The notes below the pieces were generated by a model. It ran no database searches and was not told the origin of the DNA. It worked only from the letters and a program-made list of their open reading frames with translations. A stretch of 64,000 bases of DNA from Pseudopyrenochaeta lycopersici (Eukaryota > Ascomycota > Dothideomycetes > Pleosporales > Pseudopyrenochaetaceae). Shown one piece after another: positions 1-11,150 of this stretch (position 1 is its first letter; each line of letters begins with the position of its first letter). The stretch spans positions 124,001 to 188,000 of the forward strand of contig NHZP01000078.1 of the NCBI GenBank assembly GCA_003313425.1, given 5' to 3'. The translations under genes were made by a program, and so were the position numbers.

Positions 1-80
1 TTAGCGCGTATAACATACAAAGTAATCTCGTTCAACTTCAAGATCACAAATGCTTAAGACATGAGAAGCGTAGGAACTAT

Positions 81-3000
81 CTACTCTGTAGCAGCATTCT
101 CGCTTGTTATAGCAAGAACACGACGGAGGCTGCGACATCGCTTGTGTTCTTGGCCAAGGCGTTTCTCGTAGCCTTGCAGAGCCCGCTGGTACATCTTCTC
201 TGCCTCGTCTAGCCGTCCTAGGTCTGCACAGAGAGCGCCCAAGTTGTTGACCGTGTCGAGTGTTGATGTGTGCTCTGGTCCCCATGCCTTCTCTTTGCCT
301 TGCAGCGCCCGCTGGTACATCTTCTCTGCCTCATCTAGCCGTCCTAGGTCTGCATAGAGAAGGCCCAAGTTGTTGACCGTGTCGAGTGTTGATGTGTGCT
401 CCGGTCCCCATGCCTTCTCGTAGCCTTGCAGCGCCCGCTGGTACATCTTCTCTGCCTCATCTAGCCGTCCTAGGTCTGCATAGAGAAGGCCCAAGTTGTT
501 GACCGTGTCAAGTGTTGATGTGTGCTCTGGTCCCCATGCCTTCTCTTTGCCTTGCAGCGCCCGCTGGTACATCTTCTCTGCCTCATCTAGCCGTCCTAGG
601 CCTGCATAGAGAAGGCCCAAGTTGTTGACCGTGTCGAGTGTTGATGTGTGCTCTGGTCCCCACGCCTTCCCTTTGCCTTGCAGCGCCCGCTGGTACATCT
701 TCTCTGCCTCATCTAGTCTTCCCAAGCTCTTATAGAGAATGCCCAAGTTATTGACCGTGTCGAGTGTTGATGTGTGCTCTGGTCCCCATGCCTTCTCTTT
801 GCCTTGCAGCGCCCGCTGGTACATCTTCTCTGCCTCATCTAGTCTTCCCAAGCTCTTATAGAGAATGCCCAAGTTATTGACCGTGTCGAGTGTTGATGTG
901 TGCTCCGGTCCCCATGCCTTCTCGTAGCCTTGCAGCGCCCGCTGGTACATCTTCTCGGTCTCGTCTAGCCGTCCTAGGTCTGCATAGAGAAGGCCCAAGT
1001 TGTTGACCGTGTCAAGTGTTAATGTGTGCTCTGGTCCCTGTGCCTTCTCGTAGCCTTGCAGCGCCCGCTGGCACATCTTCTCCGCCTCGTCTAGCTTGCC
1101 TTGATCAGCGTAGAGTTGGCCCAGGTTGTGGACTGCCGCAAGAACAGATTCGTCGTCATACTGCTCACCTAGGCCTGTACTAATGAACCCTTGGCACCGA
1201 TTAGCATGTCGGACAAGCCGCTGCTCCGTGACCCAGTATAGAGGTCTGTCGTTCATTGGCACGTGCCGCCCTACACAGTTGAGGGCGAGTCTGGCTATGC
1301 TGCTATCCCATCCCTCGTTCACCACATGCTTCGTCCACGAGTGCACGCAGCTGTGCATGCTGTATCCAAGCGACTCTACGCTGTCATCTCTGAACGTACC
1401 GTCTGCCTCCACCAGCGCGTGGTCGCAGAGCACTCTCACTGCCTCGTCAAAGCTAAGCGTGTCCTCCGTCAGCTCCGAGAACCACTCAGGACCATCTTGC
1501 CGGCATTCTCGCAGAAGCTCGAACCAGACGTCCTGGTTGTCAAAGTACGCCCACAGCTGAAGAAGCTTCACTGCAACCGAGCTCTGCTGCTTGACATGAT
1601 CGAGGGAGATGCCCCACGTTGAATACAGCGCTCGGTCTTCGTACGACAGCAGCTGCGGCGTCTTCTGCTGCAGCCGAAGCCAGGATTCCTTGTACAGCTG
1701 GAGGTAGTCGGCGAAGCTGGTCGTCACCTGGTGGAGGTAGGCCCCGGCTGTGGCAAGAGCAAGTGGCAGACCATCAAGCTCTTCGGCTAGCTTACGAGCG
1801 TCGGCGTCTTAACCCAATGTTAGTAAGTTACGATAGTAGTACAGTAAGAGGTGCAACCTACCGCTACTAAGCCCCTCCCGACCAGACGCGTGCGCAAGAA
1901 TCTTCACGCTGTGCTCGATGTTCTGCAGCTTCCTTACCGCAACAGGGCGACCCACTCTCAGCTGAGAAGACCGCGTCGTGATCAGTATGGCTCCCTGGTG
2001 GGCTTCAGGGAGGAAAGGTCGGATGTCGAAAGTTCCCGCTTCAACGCGTCCTAGAAGCTTTGGCGTGTCGTAGTTGTCGTAGATGATCAGCCACCGTGTG
2101 TTCTGCGGATGGCTTAGCCACCGTTTGACCGCCTCCATCGCTTCGTCAAGGTTGCTGCCCTCAGCCATACCCTTTAAGTGGACCAGCGACGGATGATCGC
2201 GAAAGATCTGTTTCGCGGCAGCAACATAGCCTTGCTTTAGCGTGTCTACGTCCTTGCTGTTCACCCACAGCACCGCTGAGTACTCCTCTCTATGTCGCTG
2301 CGCATATGCTAATGCGAGCTGAGTCTTGCCCATCCCACCCAGGCCGTGCACGACGACCGTTTTGCGAGACCCGTCATGCTGAAGCTCTTGGTGGATTTTG
2401 TCTAGTTCCTCGTCCCGGCCGACGAAATACTCGACGTGCGACACCTCTGGCACGCTGAACTGGACAGTAAACGACTCGATAGGCTGGTTGGAGCGAACTG
2501 CAAAGAGCTTGTTATTACAGCTACTGTCTTTGTGTACCCACCCGCCACTCTGAGTCTACATACCCGCGTCTAATCTGCCTTCTGTATCCCACCGCCCGCC
2601 GATAATCTCGCCAGCATTCGCAGCCATCACCCACAAGTGCCCCGACACCGTCTTGTACCCGGGGTCTGACTTTACCCCGAACTTGACCATGTTGATGTGG
2701 TCTGCATGTATCGCGATCGGCTCGCCGTCCGCAGCGCCTGGCACCACAGCGGACGCTCGGGGAACAACCTATGAGTGTTACTTAGTAGCCGTTACGTGCT
2801 GATCACTTCATTATAACTAACCACAATCGACCGACCAAGCACTGTGGGCGTCGCGTACTCCTCAAACGCATACTTGGTCACAAAGTCCCCGCTGATCGGC
2901 CCGTATTGCCCAAGCTGTTGCTGCAGCCACTCCGAGTCCCGCTCGAGATGTCGCAGCAGCCGGTCGTCTGCCGCCACAAACACCGACGCGACGTTGACCA

Positions 3001-3772
3001 TCAGCCTGCCGAGCGCCACCCCGCTGCCGCCTTGGTGCGGTGTGCCCATGAACATGACGCCGTACGTCGATAGCTTGATTGAGCGGTGCTCTTCGAGAGC
3101 GCCTCGTCGAGCAGCATCTGAGTGGATGAGCGCCTGCGTTTGTCAGTAGAGCGCGCCACAACGGACATGGAAAGCACGCCTACACTCTTCACGATAATTC
3201 CGCCTAGGCTGTGCGCCACAAAGATAATCGGCCGCTTGCTTGTCTGCTTTGCCTTGAGTCTTTGCTACTGTATGTAACATCTCCTTCGCCGCCTACCTGC
3301 GTGACCTCCCTTTCCAAGCAAAGGTCTGACACGAGCGTTCGTGCATGGTCGAATAGGTACTGACAGCTCACGCGAGAGCTGCTGTGCGTGTTCGCGTCGT
3401 AGCCCCAGCTGAATATGCGCGCATTCGGCACGTCGGTGGGGAGGAGGTCGCGCAGCCAGTTGACTCCGTTACTCGTCGTCCATGTCTTCTCGCGGTGGCC
3501 GTTTAGGCCATGGACGGCGACGATGCTGGTGTCGGGTTAGCTGTTGAATGCGCAACTGAGCAGTGAGAAAGCATACTCGATGACTGGGTCGGTGCCTTCA
3601 CAAACCACTTGCAAGCCTTGCGCAACTGCAGCAGCTAGCCCTGCTGTCACCGAGGATGCCGAGGGCTCTGCAGGAGCCTGCCTATACGTTAGAACGTATG
3701 CAGCGAAAGGCAGCTTGGGAGAGGTACCTTCGCCTTGCTGTTCTTCGAGCGGAAGTCAAGGAGCCGCCGCAT
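81..3772 (-). CDS. NLR-type STAND protein: SesB-like esterase + NB-ARC + 8 TPR repeats
   Basis: Predicted cytosolic signal-transducing NTPase of the kind used in fungal non-self recognition. Seven introns (3678-3727, 3526-3576, 3253-3296, 3134-3183, 2769-2821, 2498-2563, 1808-1861) restore one frame of exactly 1108 codons (1107 aa). Domains in order: alpha/beta-hydrolase (about residues 49-300) with oxyanion-side VHGLNG, nucleophile motif AHSLGG (Ser about 140) and GTPHQGG; NB-ARC with Walker A GLGGMGKT (about 371-379), Walker B LIIYDN (about 457-462), LITTR and GLPLALAT; an MHD-like MHSCVH; then eight 42-residue TPRs (about 755-1090). An in-frame TAA near 3535 is removed by the 51-bp intron, which has a CTAAC branch site. 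The start is the first ATG followed by a basic leader. The gene is divergent from the NLR at 6.8-10.4 kb. The family role is established knowledge; the ligand is unknown. Confidence 0.9.
135..1142 (-). repeat. Eight in-frame 126-bp TPR-coding repeats
   Basis: Each 126-bp unit encodes one 42-residue kinesin-light-chain-type TPR ending in GPEHTST. The middle units differ at only a few codons, chiefly the ADL/KSL/AGL triplet after the first helix and a Tyr/Lys site near the end of the second helix. The outermost unit at each end is more diverged. Near-identity of adjacent units is what unequal exchange or gene conversion produces in fungal NLR repeats. Confidence 0.92.
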
Positions 3773-4247
3773 CGCGTTACTTCATAGTGTAAGTAGGTGG
3801 TGAGCGCAGGCGACGCTTAGCAGGATACCGTGTGAGGCATATTGCGAGGCTGAGATGAACAGCGGCTGCAGCATGCTGGCGGTTGGACATTGGGGTTTGC
3901 TCGTCGTCGTTGGCTGTTCGTCGCTCAGCCCGCTCACCGTGCCCTACTGCTCCCTGCACGCTGCACGGCGCTTGCTGGGTTGCTGCCACGGGCCAACTGT
4001 CAATTTGTCCACGAACGCCCGAAACACGACACACTTGCATCGTGACTGCCCTATAGCTATGCCTGTTCGGCGCACCGCTAAAACTAACCGCACCAAAACA
4101 GCCACCTCAGGCTACCAATTTAGCTCGAGCGGATCTCCAGAGCTAGCCGCCCAAGCTGCCGACCACAGTGTGTGGCAATCTCTGGAGCCGTTCCCATTCG
4201 ACCCATCCCAGCCCTTAGGACCGTCCGAGTCGCCGCAGATCCCTTAT
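3773..4247. other. Intergenic segment upstream of the minus-strand NLR
   Basis: This is the promoter side of the minus-strand NLR, up to the piggyBac inverted repeat. A 150-codon open frame on the plus strand (3855-4307) shows no recognisable domain and runs into the transposon end, so it is not called. No clear core promoter element was seen. Confidence 0.4.
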
Positions 4248-6634
4248 CCCCTTCGCCGGTGGGCATTAGCGCTAGTGAGCATTAGGCCTAGTATTGCGCC
4301 TCCCTAAGATGGCCGAAGTAATACCGATAATCCTTGTTTATATGTAAACAAACAAACTAATCCCTCTAATGTTAGTCTATCATCGCTAATTGGCTAGTGC
4401 TTGCTTTATAATGCCTCGTAAATCAAATGATACTGATTACGTTAATAAAGTCTCACAGAGCAATCCATCAAAGGATCCACCACCACCAGTTCGGACTGTT
4501 CAAGACTTCCCGAAGATAGAAATCCCAGAGAGGGATTTGACACCAAATCATCTCCTTCCAGAGGAAACAGTTAATCCAGCGGCCTTATTTGAGCGGTTTT
4601 TCGATACTCAAATAATTAGTTTACTAGTACAATGCACGAATAGCTATACGACTCAATTCGGAAGCCGATTTATCGAACAAAAGGGCAAGGATTATGACCC
4701 CCAGAATCATCGTCCTTGGACTCCAATGACAACAGATGAAATGTACGCTTACCTAGGTAGGAATCTAATTAATAAAATGCTAGTAAAATGACTTATCTAA
4801 TTAGTTCTAGGGATTGTAATCTTTATAGGTTGCCAACCACAGCCTTCTCAAGAGTATTACTGGAACACAAATCGTGGTAGTGAAAATACTGCTCAATTTG
4901 GGGCTGGGGTCTTTGATCTAGTTCGCGGGGCAATGGGCCTGAAGCGATGGGAACAGATCCACCGCTTTTTCTATGCGTTTGACATAGAGACAATGGTAGA
5001 CGATTACCACTCCGGCAAGGCTCGAGTCCGGCCATTCCATAAAGTTGCTCAACTTGCCGATATCCTTAAATTCCGGTTCAAACTCTACTGGAATGCCTCA
5101 CGTAATCTCGCCATTGATAAGCAAATTATCCGCTTTACAGGGCGAGCATCTGAGATAGTCCATATACCAGGTAAACCTACACCCGTAGGGTTTAAAATAT
5201 GGGCTATTACTGATGGAGGCTATGTTATGGACTTTATGTGGCATGCTAAAGGGGATAAGAAGAAGGGAAATGGGCCACAAGGTATTACTCCAATGTGGAG
5301 AGAGCAAATCTCTAGTGTTACACAGCAATTGGTTCTTAAGCTTGTACAGCGCATCCCAAATCACGGTCAGGGGCACGTTATCTGGCTCAATAACTTATTT
5401 ACTTCCGAATTGCTCCTTTCAATCCTCCGAGACATTGGAGTTGGTAGTGCTGGGACAGTAAGAACAACTAAAACGGCACGAGAAGAGAGGGCAGAGAAGG
5501 AAGCATTGAAAGAATCGCTCCCGGGCGGCATATTCACAGATGCGGATGATCAGGATATAGATCAATATGCTACTCCAGGATTAAAGCGAAAGGCAAGCAG
5601 CCCACCCGATGCCTCTCAACCGCCATCAAAAACCCAGAAAGCTAAGGTAGGGCCTAAGAAAACTGGGCCGAAGGAGGCACCCACTGAGCTAGATCGTGGT
5701 GTTAATCCTTTTCTTGCAGATATAAAACGGCGCCATAAGTCTCAACTTAAATGGGGTACTCTGTATAGTACAACTAGCAAAGACAAAAAGGTCTGTCAAT
5801 TCCTATGGATGGATGCTAGCCCAGTTCTGTTTATGTCTACGATTAACGATGGTACGGATACTGTTGAGAGGCTACGGAAACGACCATCAAACGCACCGAA
5901 GATAGTGAAAGCTGAATGGGGTGATCTATATACAAAGAAGCTCCCTGTACCCGGCTTTATTGATGGATATAACCATAGGATGAATGGTGTGGATATATCT
6001 GATCATATCCGAGATGGTTATAATACTCTACGGCGATGTTATCGAACATGGTGTCCATTATGGCATTATTTGCTTGATACTAGCCTATGTAACGCAGCTC
6101 TCATATGGGCTAAACACCAGCATTATCCGAAAGAGGGCTATGATAGCCTACATCGGGTGTTTCGGATGCAAATCGCCAGAAAGTGGATGGCACTGAATAC
6201 GACTCAAAAAAGGATACAGAATCCTCGTTCTCACCCTCTCAATCCTTACCTAGCTGTCCTGAAACAGGACACTCAGGTGCCATCTCACTCATACGGTTTA
6301 CTAGAGCGTCATGGTTACTGTAAGTCTTGTTCAAGGGCAGGAAGGAAGGCAATAGCACGTATAGAAAGGATAGCGCTAAGCGAGCTATCCGTAAATTCTG
6401 TACGAGGTGTTGCGGGAGCAAAAAAGTCACGCCAACGGCCACCATCCGTAAAATATGGCTGTCTGGGCTGTCAAGTAAACTTATGTAACTTGCCTCAGTG
6501 TTTATTAGAGCATGAGAAATAATTTACTGGTATTTTCAAGGTTTGCAGCCTCATTTTGATCAAGTCATGGTAATCTGATGGGGCTGGTCTGTGCCACTAA
6601 TGCTCACTAGCGCTAATGCCCACCGGCGAAGGGG
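4248..6634 (+). mobile_element. piggyBac-like DNA transposon with perfect 38-bp TIRs
   Basis: The left end (4248-4285, starting CCCCTTCGCCGGTGGGCATT) and right end (6597-6634) are exact reverse complements over 38 bp. The symmetry extends 3 bp further (TAT/ATA). A single transposase gene lies between them. The classical TTAA duplication is not seen: flanks read TTAT on the left and ATAG on the right. Perfect TIRs suggest fairly recent insertion. It sits in the space between the two divergent NLR genes. Confidence 0.88.
4411..6522 (+). CDS. piggyBac-type transposase (DDE_Tnp_1_7), one catalytic Asp replaced by Asn
   Basis: A 54-bp intron (4757-4810) joins two exons into 685 codons and restores the conserved segment YLGIVIFIG. 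Visible family landmarks are AIDKQIIRFTGR (first acidic residue), the LxNLFTS segment, and IDGYNHRMNGVD near the third acidic residue. A Cys-rich tail follows (CKSC ... CLGCQVNLC ... CLLEHE), as is usual at piggyBac C-termini. In the family the second catalytic residue is the Asp of a DNxFTS motif; here codon 5389-5391 is AAT, giving Asn-Asn. The protein is therefore probably catalytically dead although the frame is open. A Lys-rich, Pro-rich linker lies at about 5580-5700. The start is the first ATG, 20 bp downstream of a TTG-initiated extension. Confidence 0.85.
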
Positions 6635-6637
6635 ATA

Positions 6638-6772
6638 GCTGCTGCACAAGAGAGAGAGGCAGAGAAACAACAAGAAATCTTAGCTAGAGCTGGAGCTATC
6701 GCAGCTAAAAAGGCCGCAGCTGATGCAGCTGCTCGAGACCTTGAGTCTATGTGCACTGAGTTTCAAATTTAA
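6638..6772 (+). pseudogene. C-terminal scrap of a pogo/Fot1-type transposase
   Basis: Forty-four codons then a stop read as an Ala/Lys/Glu-rich coiled coil (EREAEKQQEILARA, AAKKAAADAAARDLE), which resembles the C-terminal tail of fungal pogo-like transposases. It abuts the right piggyBac repeat, so the piggyBac element may have jumped into an older pogo element. No matching left part was identified upstream of 4248. Confidence 0.45.
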
Positions 6773-6839
6773 ACCTCGTTGTTGAGATATCTTGAATTTT
6801 TTTGAGGGGTGACAATTTTGGTGGGGTGGCCCAACGCAG

Positions 6840-9800
6840 ATGCGGCCCATCGCCACGGTGCCGAGCTTATCTCTAGTATTGTCGCGGTTCATGGCATTTT
6901 CGAAGACGATGAGCACACCTGGACAGAACCTGCCAGCAAAGTCTCCTGGCTGCGAGACTTACTGCCCACAAAACTACCACACTGTCGAATTCTGAGATAC
7001 GGCTATCCTGTAGAAGCGTTTACATCGCCTGGGGTAGACTCCTCTAAGTCAATACTCACTCACGCGCAAAACTTGGTGGCTGAGTTGTATGCGGATCGCG
7101 ATCTAGAGAATGCGTCGAGTCGGCCAATAATATTTGTCTGCCATGGATTTGGTGGACTTCTGGTGAAAAGAGCATTAGCTCTGTCCCAGTCACGGGTGAA
7201 CTCATCGGTTCTTCATCTCAGGTCCATCTTCACTTGCACTTACGGGATACTGTTCTTCGGCACACCTCATGCAGGGATACACGATAAGGCAATTTTCCTC
7301 CGGGACACAGAGAACTCATGCCCGAGTCAATTCATGCTCAGCCTCGCGACCGGCTCTCAAATGTTGGATGAGATCAACGACCAATTCGCGCCTTTGATGG
7401 GAAGATTTTCTATATTTAATTTCTGGGAGTCTATACGAACTCATCACAATGGACAGCAATTCTGCGTTGTCGAACAGGAATCAGCCGCACCAGCATGCTA
7501 CGATGTGGAGAAATGCGGGCTACCAGCAACGCATTCAGGTATGACCAAGTTTGAAGGGCTTTCGGATCGCAAATTCCTGGTAGTCCTCGAGGGTCTTTCG
7601 CGCTACTGTCGACTTGCGCCTGCACTCATTGAGATGAGACAACAGCAAGAAGCAGAATCTGTGAAACATAGACGTCAGCAAGCGGCCGATGAATTGTATC
7701 AATCCCAGTTTCAGCCTTTGCCAAACGTCGATGCAGGGTCTCCATCTTACAATCAATGGTCGCTCATTCCACGCAAATCTAGCACCTACTTTACGGGTCG
7801 ACAGAAGCATGCACAGGAGCTAAGAGTCATGCTCGGCGCGATTCGCAGATATGATACCCGCGGCATTCCCAAGGTTGTGGTGATATATGGTCTGGGAGGT
7901 TCAGGCAAGACACAGTTCTGCTTGAAGTACGCAGAAGATAATAAACCGAGGTAAGCGCCCTAGTCATCAGAGCTACAGTCATGACAACACGTACTAACTT
8001 GACTCATGCAGATACTGGGGAGTCTTCTGGGTGGACGCTAGCAGCGAAAAGAGTCTGGAATCCGGCTTCGCATTCATTGGCACCCAGCTAGGTCGAGGAC
8101 CTTCCATGGCCTCTGCTATTCATTGGTTATCTCAATGCAAAGAGCCGTGGCTCTTGATCATTGATAATGCGGACGATCCAGATGCAGATGCATCTTCTTA
8201 CTTTCCAAGCGAGGGTAATGGCCACGTTCTTATTACGACTCGGAATCCAAATGCTGTTGAGTATTCAACGGCTGGGAATCATCTGCGCTTCCGTGGTATG
8301 GAACCACATGACGCCATAAATCTCCTCTTGAAGGCCGCATATCCAGATCCGAAACGGTCCTCGCAACCGACGACTCCAGGAAGATGGCAGCTTGCCGAAG
8401 GCATTGCCATTGAACTTGGCTACTTACCCTTGGCAATTGCGCATGCTGGGGCAACAATCCGTCGCAATATATATACGCTGGAGAGATACTTGAAATACTA
8501 TCTATCACAGCGCAAGAATATGTTGAGTCACTCGAGAGTCAAAAGCGTAGATGAGGTCAATATCATCACGACTTGGGAGATACCTTTCCAAAGAATCGTG
8601 GGTCGCGCATCCATAGAACACCGGGATGCTGTAGACCTGATGCATATTTTCGCCTTCATGCATCACGAATCAATCCCTGAACACATTTTCCAGATATCAT
8701 GGCATATTTTGAGGGACCCAAACTTTCCTCTGAAGCATTGCCCAGATGTCCTCCAGCCTGTGTGGAACGAAGAGGCACAGGCTCGGTTCCGGAGAGCAAT
8801 TCGTGTTTTATGTGATCATTCTATCATTGATTATGAACCGAGCAAGGGCTCTTGTACCATGCATCCAGTAGTCCACAACTGGGCTAGAGATAGACTCGAT
8901 GAGGATGACCAGAAACGATGGTTGCGGTGCACAATGGCGATTCTAGCACACTGCATTACGACCGAACTAGAAGCCTCGAGACGATCCTTTCGAGCACTCC
9001 TCCTTCCTCATATTGGTTCATGCCTCAGATTCCACGAATCTCAGCCCAAAAATACTCGAGACACGATATACAGCGCAACAGAGATAGAACTGTTCGCGAA
9101 AGTGTATGCGGAGAATGGCCTATGGCAAAGTGCCCGCAGATTGCAGGACATAGTAGTCGATATTCGAGTGTCGTCGTTGGGGAAAGGACACGAGGATACA
9201 GTTCGCGCTAAGATCAACAAGGGTCAATCACTGTGGAATTTGTTTGAAGTCAAAGAGGCTATCGAGACGCAGATCGAAGTCTTGGATCTACTGCGATGGC
9301 GCCGCCCCAGCTTCGCTGAATGGACTGTGTGGCCAATCTGGGAGCCTATACATGTTCCATACTGTATCGCTTTAGGAGAAATCACACAAAGTCTGTGGCT
9401 TGCAGGACAAAGAAGCTGGTCGGAGCATTGCGGAAAGCGTGCTGTAGATGGTCTGACTAAGCGCCTTGGGACTGTTGATCCCCAAACTCTGAAAGCCATG
9501 TTTCACTTGGCTCGTACTTACTTCCATGTTGGCAAGGAAGAAGAGAGCTGGGAACTTCTAGTATGGCTGCTGAAGTTACAAAAGCGATTCTTCGGAATGG
9601 ACCATCCCGACACACTGATGACCAGAAATGAGCTCGGCATGCTCTTATGCGCGAGAAAGAAGTACCTCAGTGTGGCACGAATATTGGTAGAGAATGTCCT
9701 CAATGCAAGAAGACGAATACTAGGAGAGGAACATGCCTACACACTATGGTCAGTGAACGATCTTTCAAAAATCTATGTCGAGCTTGGCCGCTCACATGAT

Positions 9801-10403
9801 GCCGCAAATATGCTGGAGAACATCATTCCGATTGTCAAAAGGACCTTAGGAGAGGACCATGTGGGAATGACTCTGACACGGTCCAACCTCGGGAAAGCAT
9901 ACTTCATGTCAGAAAGATGGGAGAAAGCTGAAGAGACAGTAAGACCTCTACTTGATGCCATTAAAAAAGATCACCCTGACTCGCTTCACAACAAATATGG
10001 GTACGCGCAGATACTGTACAATCTTGGTAGACTGGATGAGGCAGAGGCTTATTGCAAAGAGATTCTGGACCAGGTGATCAAGAGCAAGATTATTCCATTG
10101 AGCGATTCACGTACTGTGGCAACGGCCGACTTGCTGAACATGATCTACCGGCATCAAGGCAAGGAGCAGGAGATTGCAAAACTTCAGAAGAAAGTACCTG
10201 GTGTCGGACTAGTCAAGAACGAAGACCGCTTCGATCCCTACGCTGTCAGACGTGGATCTAGTCAACATCCACCAACTCCAAACCTTGGTGCACGATCGCA
10301 AAATGATTCGTCTTCGAATGAATCAGCAAAGTCCTCCGTGACCCACCGAGAATCACGAACTCAGGATCCTCGTCGTCGTCTTGCTGTCAGTCGCACGTTC
10401 TGA
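6840..10403 (+). CDS. NLR-type STAND protein: SesB-like pseudo-esterase + NB-ARC + divergent TPRs (5' end missing)
   Basis: The frame opens at an acceptor-like CAG (6837-6839) with no in-frame ATG before the conserved IVAVHG, so the first exon is not visible. One intron (7951-8011) has donor GTAAGC and branch TACTAAC. The order is: alpha/beta-hydrolase with VHG, CHGFGG and FFGTPHAG; NB-ARC with Walker A YGLGGSGKTQ, Walker B LLIIDNAD, LITTRNP and GYLPLAIA; MHD-like MHPVVH; then about six or seven TPR-like repeats far more diverged than those of the minus-strand NLR; and a Ser/Arg-rich tail. The expected nucleophile motif HSxGG reads HGFGG: the Ser position is Gly (codon 7145-7147), so this domain should lack esterase activity. 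About 1.17 kcodons. It is head-to-head with the other NLR. Confidence 0.85.
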
Positions 10404-10756
10404 TAGTATTTCGCATTGATGACTTGGCTGGGTTTTGCAACAGACACCACGCCACGTTTCAAATGTCATCTTGACTCTCGAGATTAAGTCTTGAAGCTTG
10501 GACGCATCAATTAATCCGTATTCCGCTTGGTTGTCATTTCCGGAACATGGGGAAATGGGGAAACGCAGTCTGATATAACCATATTTCAGCATACTACCAT
10601 CATGAGTAAAGATATGGGAGGATCGCGCAAACAACAAGCTTGGCGCCAGTAACAATGTCATACAATGCAACCTAATAAGTACATGTGCTGAAGTGGTATA
10701 TAGACACAACAGTTCGTTACATTGTCTTTACCCTCCGCTCTTTACACGAGCTCCTG
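10404..10756. other. 3' flank of the plus-strand NLR
   Basis: No coding potential was recognised. It holds the presumed 3' UTR of the NLR and the boundary with a decayed gene on the other strand. Confidence 0.35.
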
Positions 10757-11150
10757 TCATCTTAGAACAAATCCTGGGTAAGTTCGGTCCGTTGAGTCGA
10801 TGAAGAACTTCATTTGTCCCACCAGATTCGCGGTCCCTCTGACTTGTGGTATACAAGCTGGGAATTCTTTCAACGGGACACCACCTTCGACGAGATGTAT
10901 GCCTCAAACAATGTGTCAATGATTGATGCAACAATTTCCCTTGTCCAGCACCGAGTCGGCCTTCTGCCAGAAGTATTGCGAGTCTTGCTGCTGTACCAGA
11001 ACCGCAGGGCGAGCGATCGATTTGCCCGTCGGCAAAGACCGTGACATTTTTCTGGTCGATTACGCTGTCGACGCTTGATACAGTGTTCTTATTTTCTTCG
11101 AACAATATAACACCATAAAGGTCGTATGCCCCATAATGACCTCGCGTTCC
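10757..11150 (-). pseudogene. Proline racemase / trans-3-hydroxyproline dehydratase family, C-terminal relic
   Basis: On the minus strand one frame reads YGVILFEE, then VFADGQIDRSPCGSGTAAR, the signature around the second active-site residue of the proline racemase family. After about 11010 the homology moves to another frame (VRGTANLVGQMKFFIDS ... GFVLR, then stop at 10757), which matches the family's usual C-terminal end. The N-terminal half with the first catalytic site is absent and at least one frameshift is present. Enzymes of this family racemise or dehydrate proline derivatives; this copy is dead. Confidence 0.65.

Noticed and set aside
1126..1622. Plus-strand open frames across the first NLR.
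   Set aside because: They lie antisense to well-supported NB-ARC/TPR coding sequence and have no domain.
3533..3540. In-frame TAA in the N-terminal part of the minus-strand NLR, first taken as a nonsense (RIP) mutation.
   Set aside because: It lies inside a 51-bp intron (3526-3576) with donor GTATGC, branch CTAAC and acceptor CCAG; splicing restores the conserved DIVAVHGLNG block and a total of exactly 1108 codons.
3855..4307. 150-codon plus-strand open frame overlapping the transposon end.
   Set aside because: No domain, and it runs through the inverted repeat of the inserted element.
4757..4810. Stop codons between the two parts of the piggyBac transposase read as pseudogenisation.
   Set aside because: A 54-bp intron with donor GTAGGA and acceptor TTCTAG joins the parts in phase and restores the conserved YLG-IVIFIG segment.
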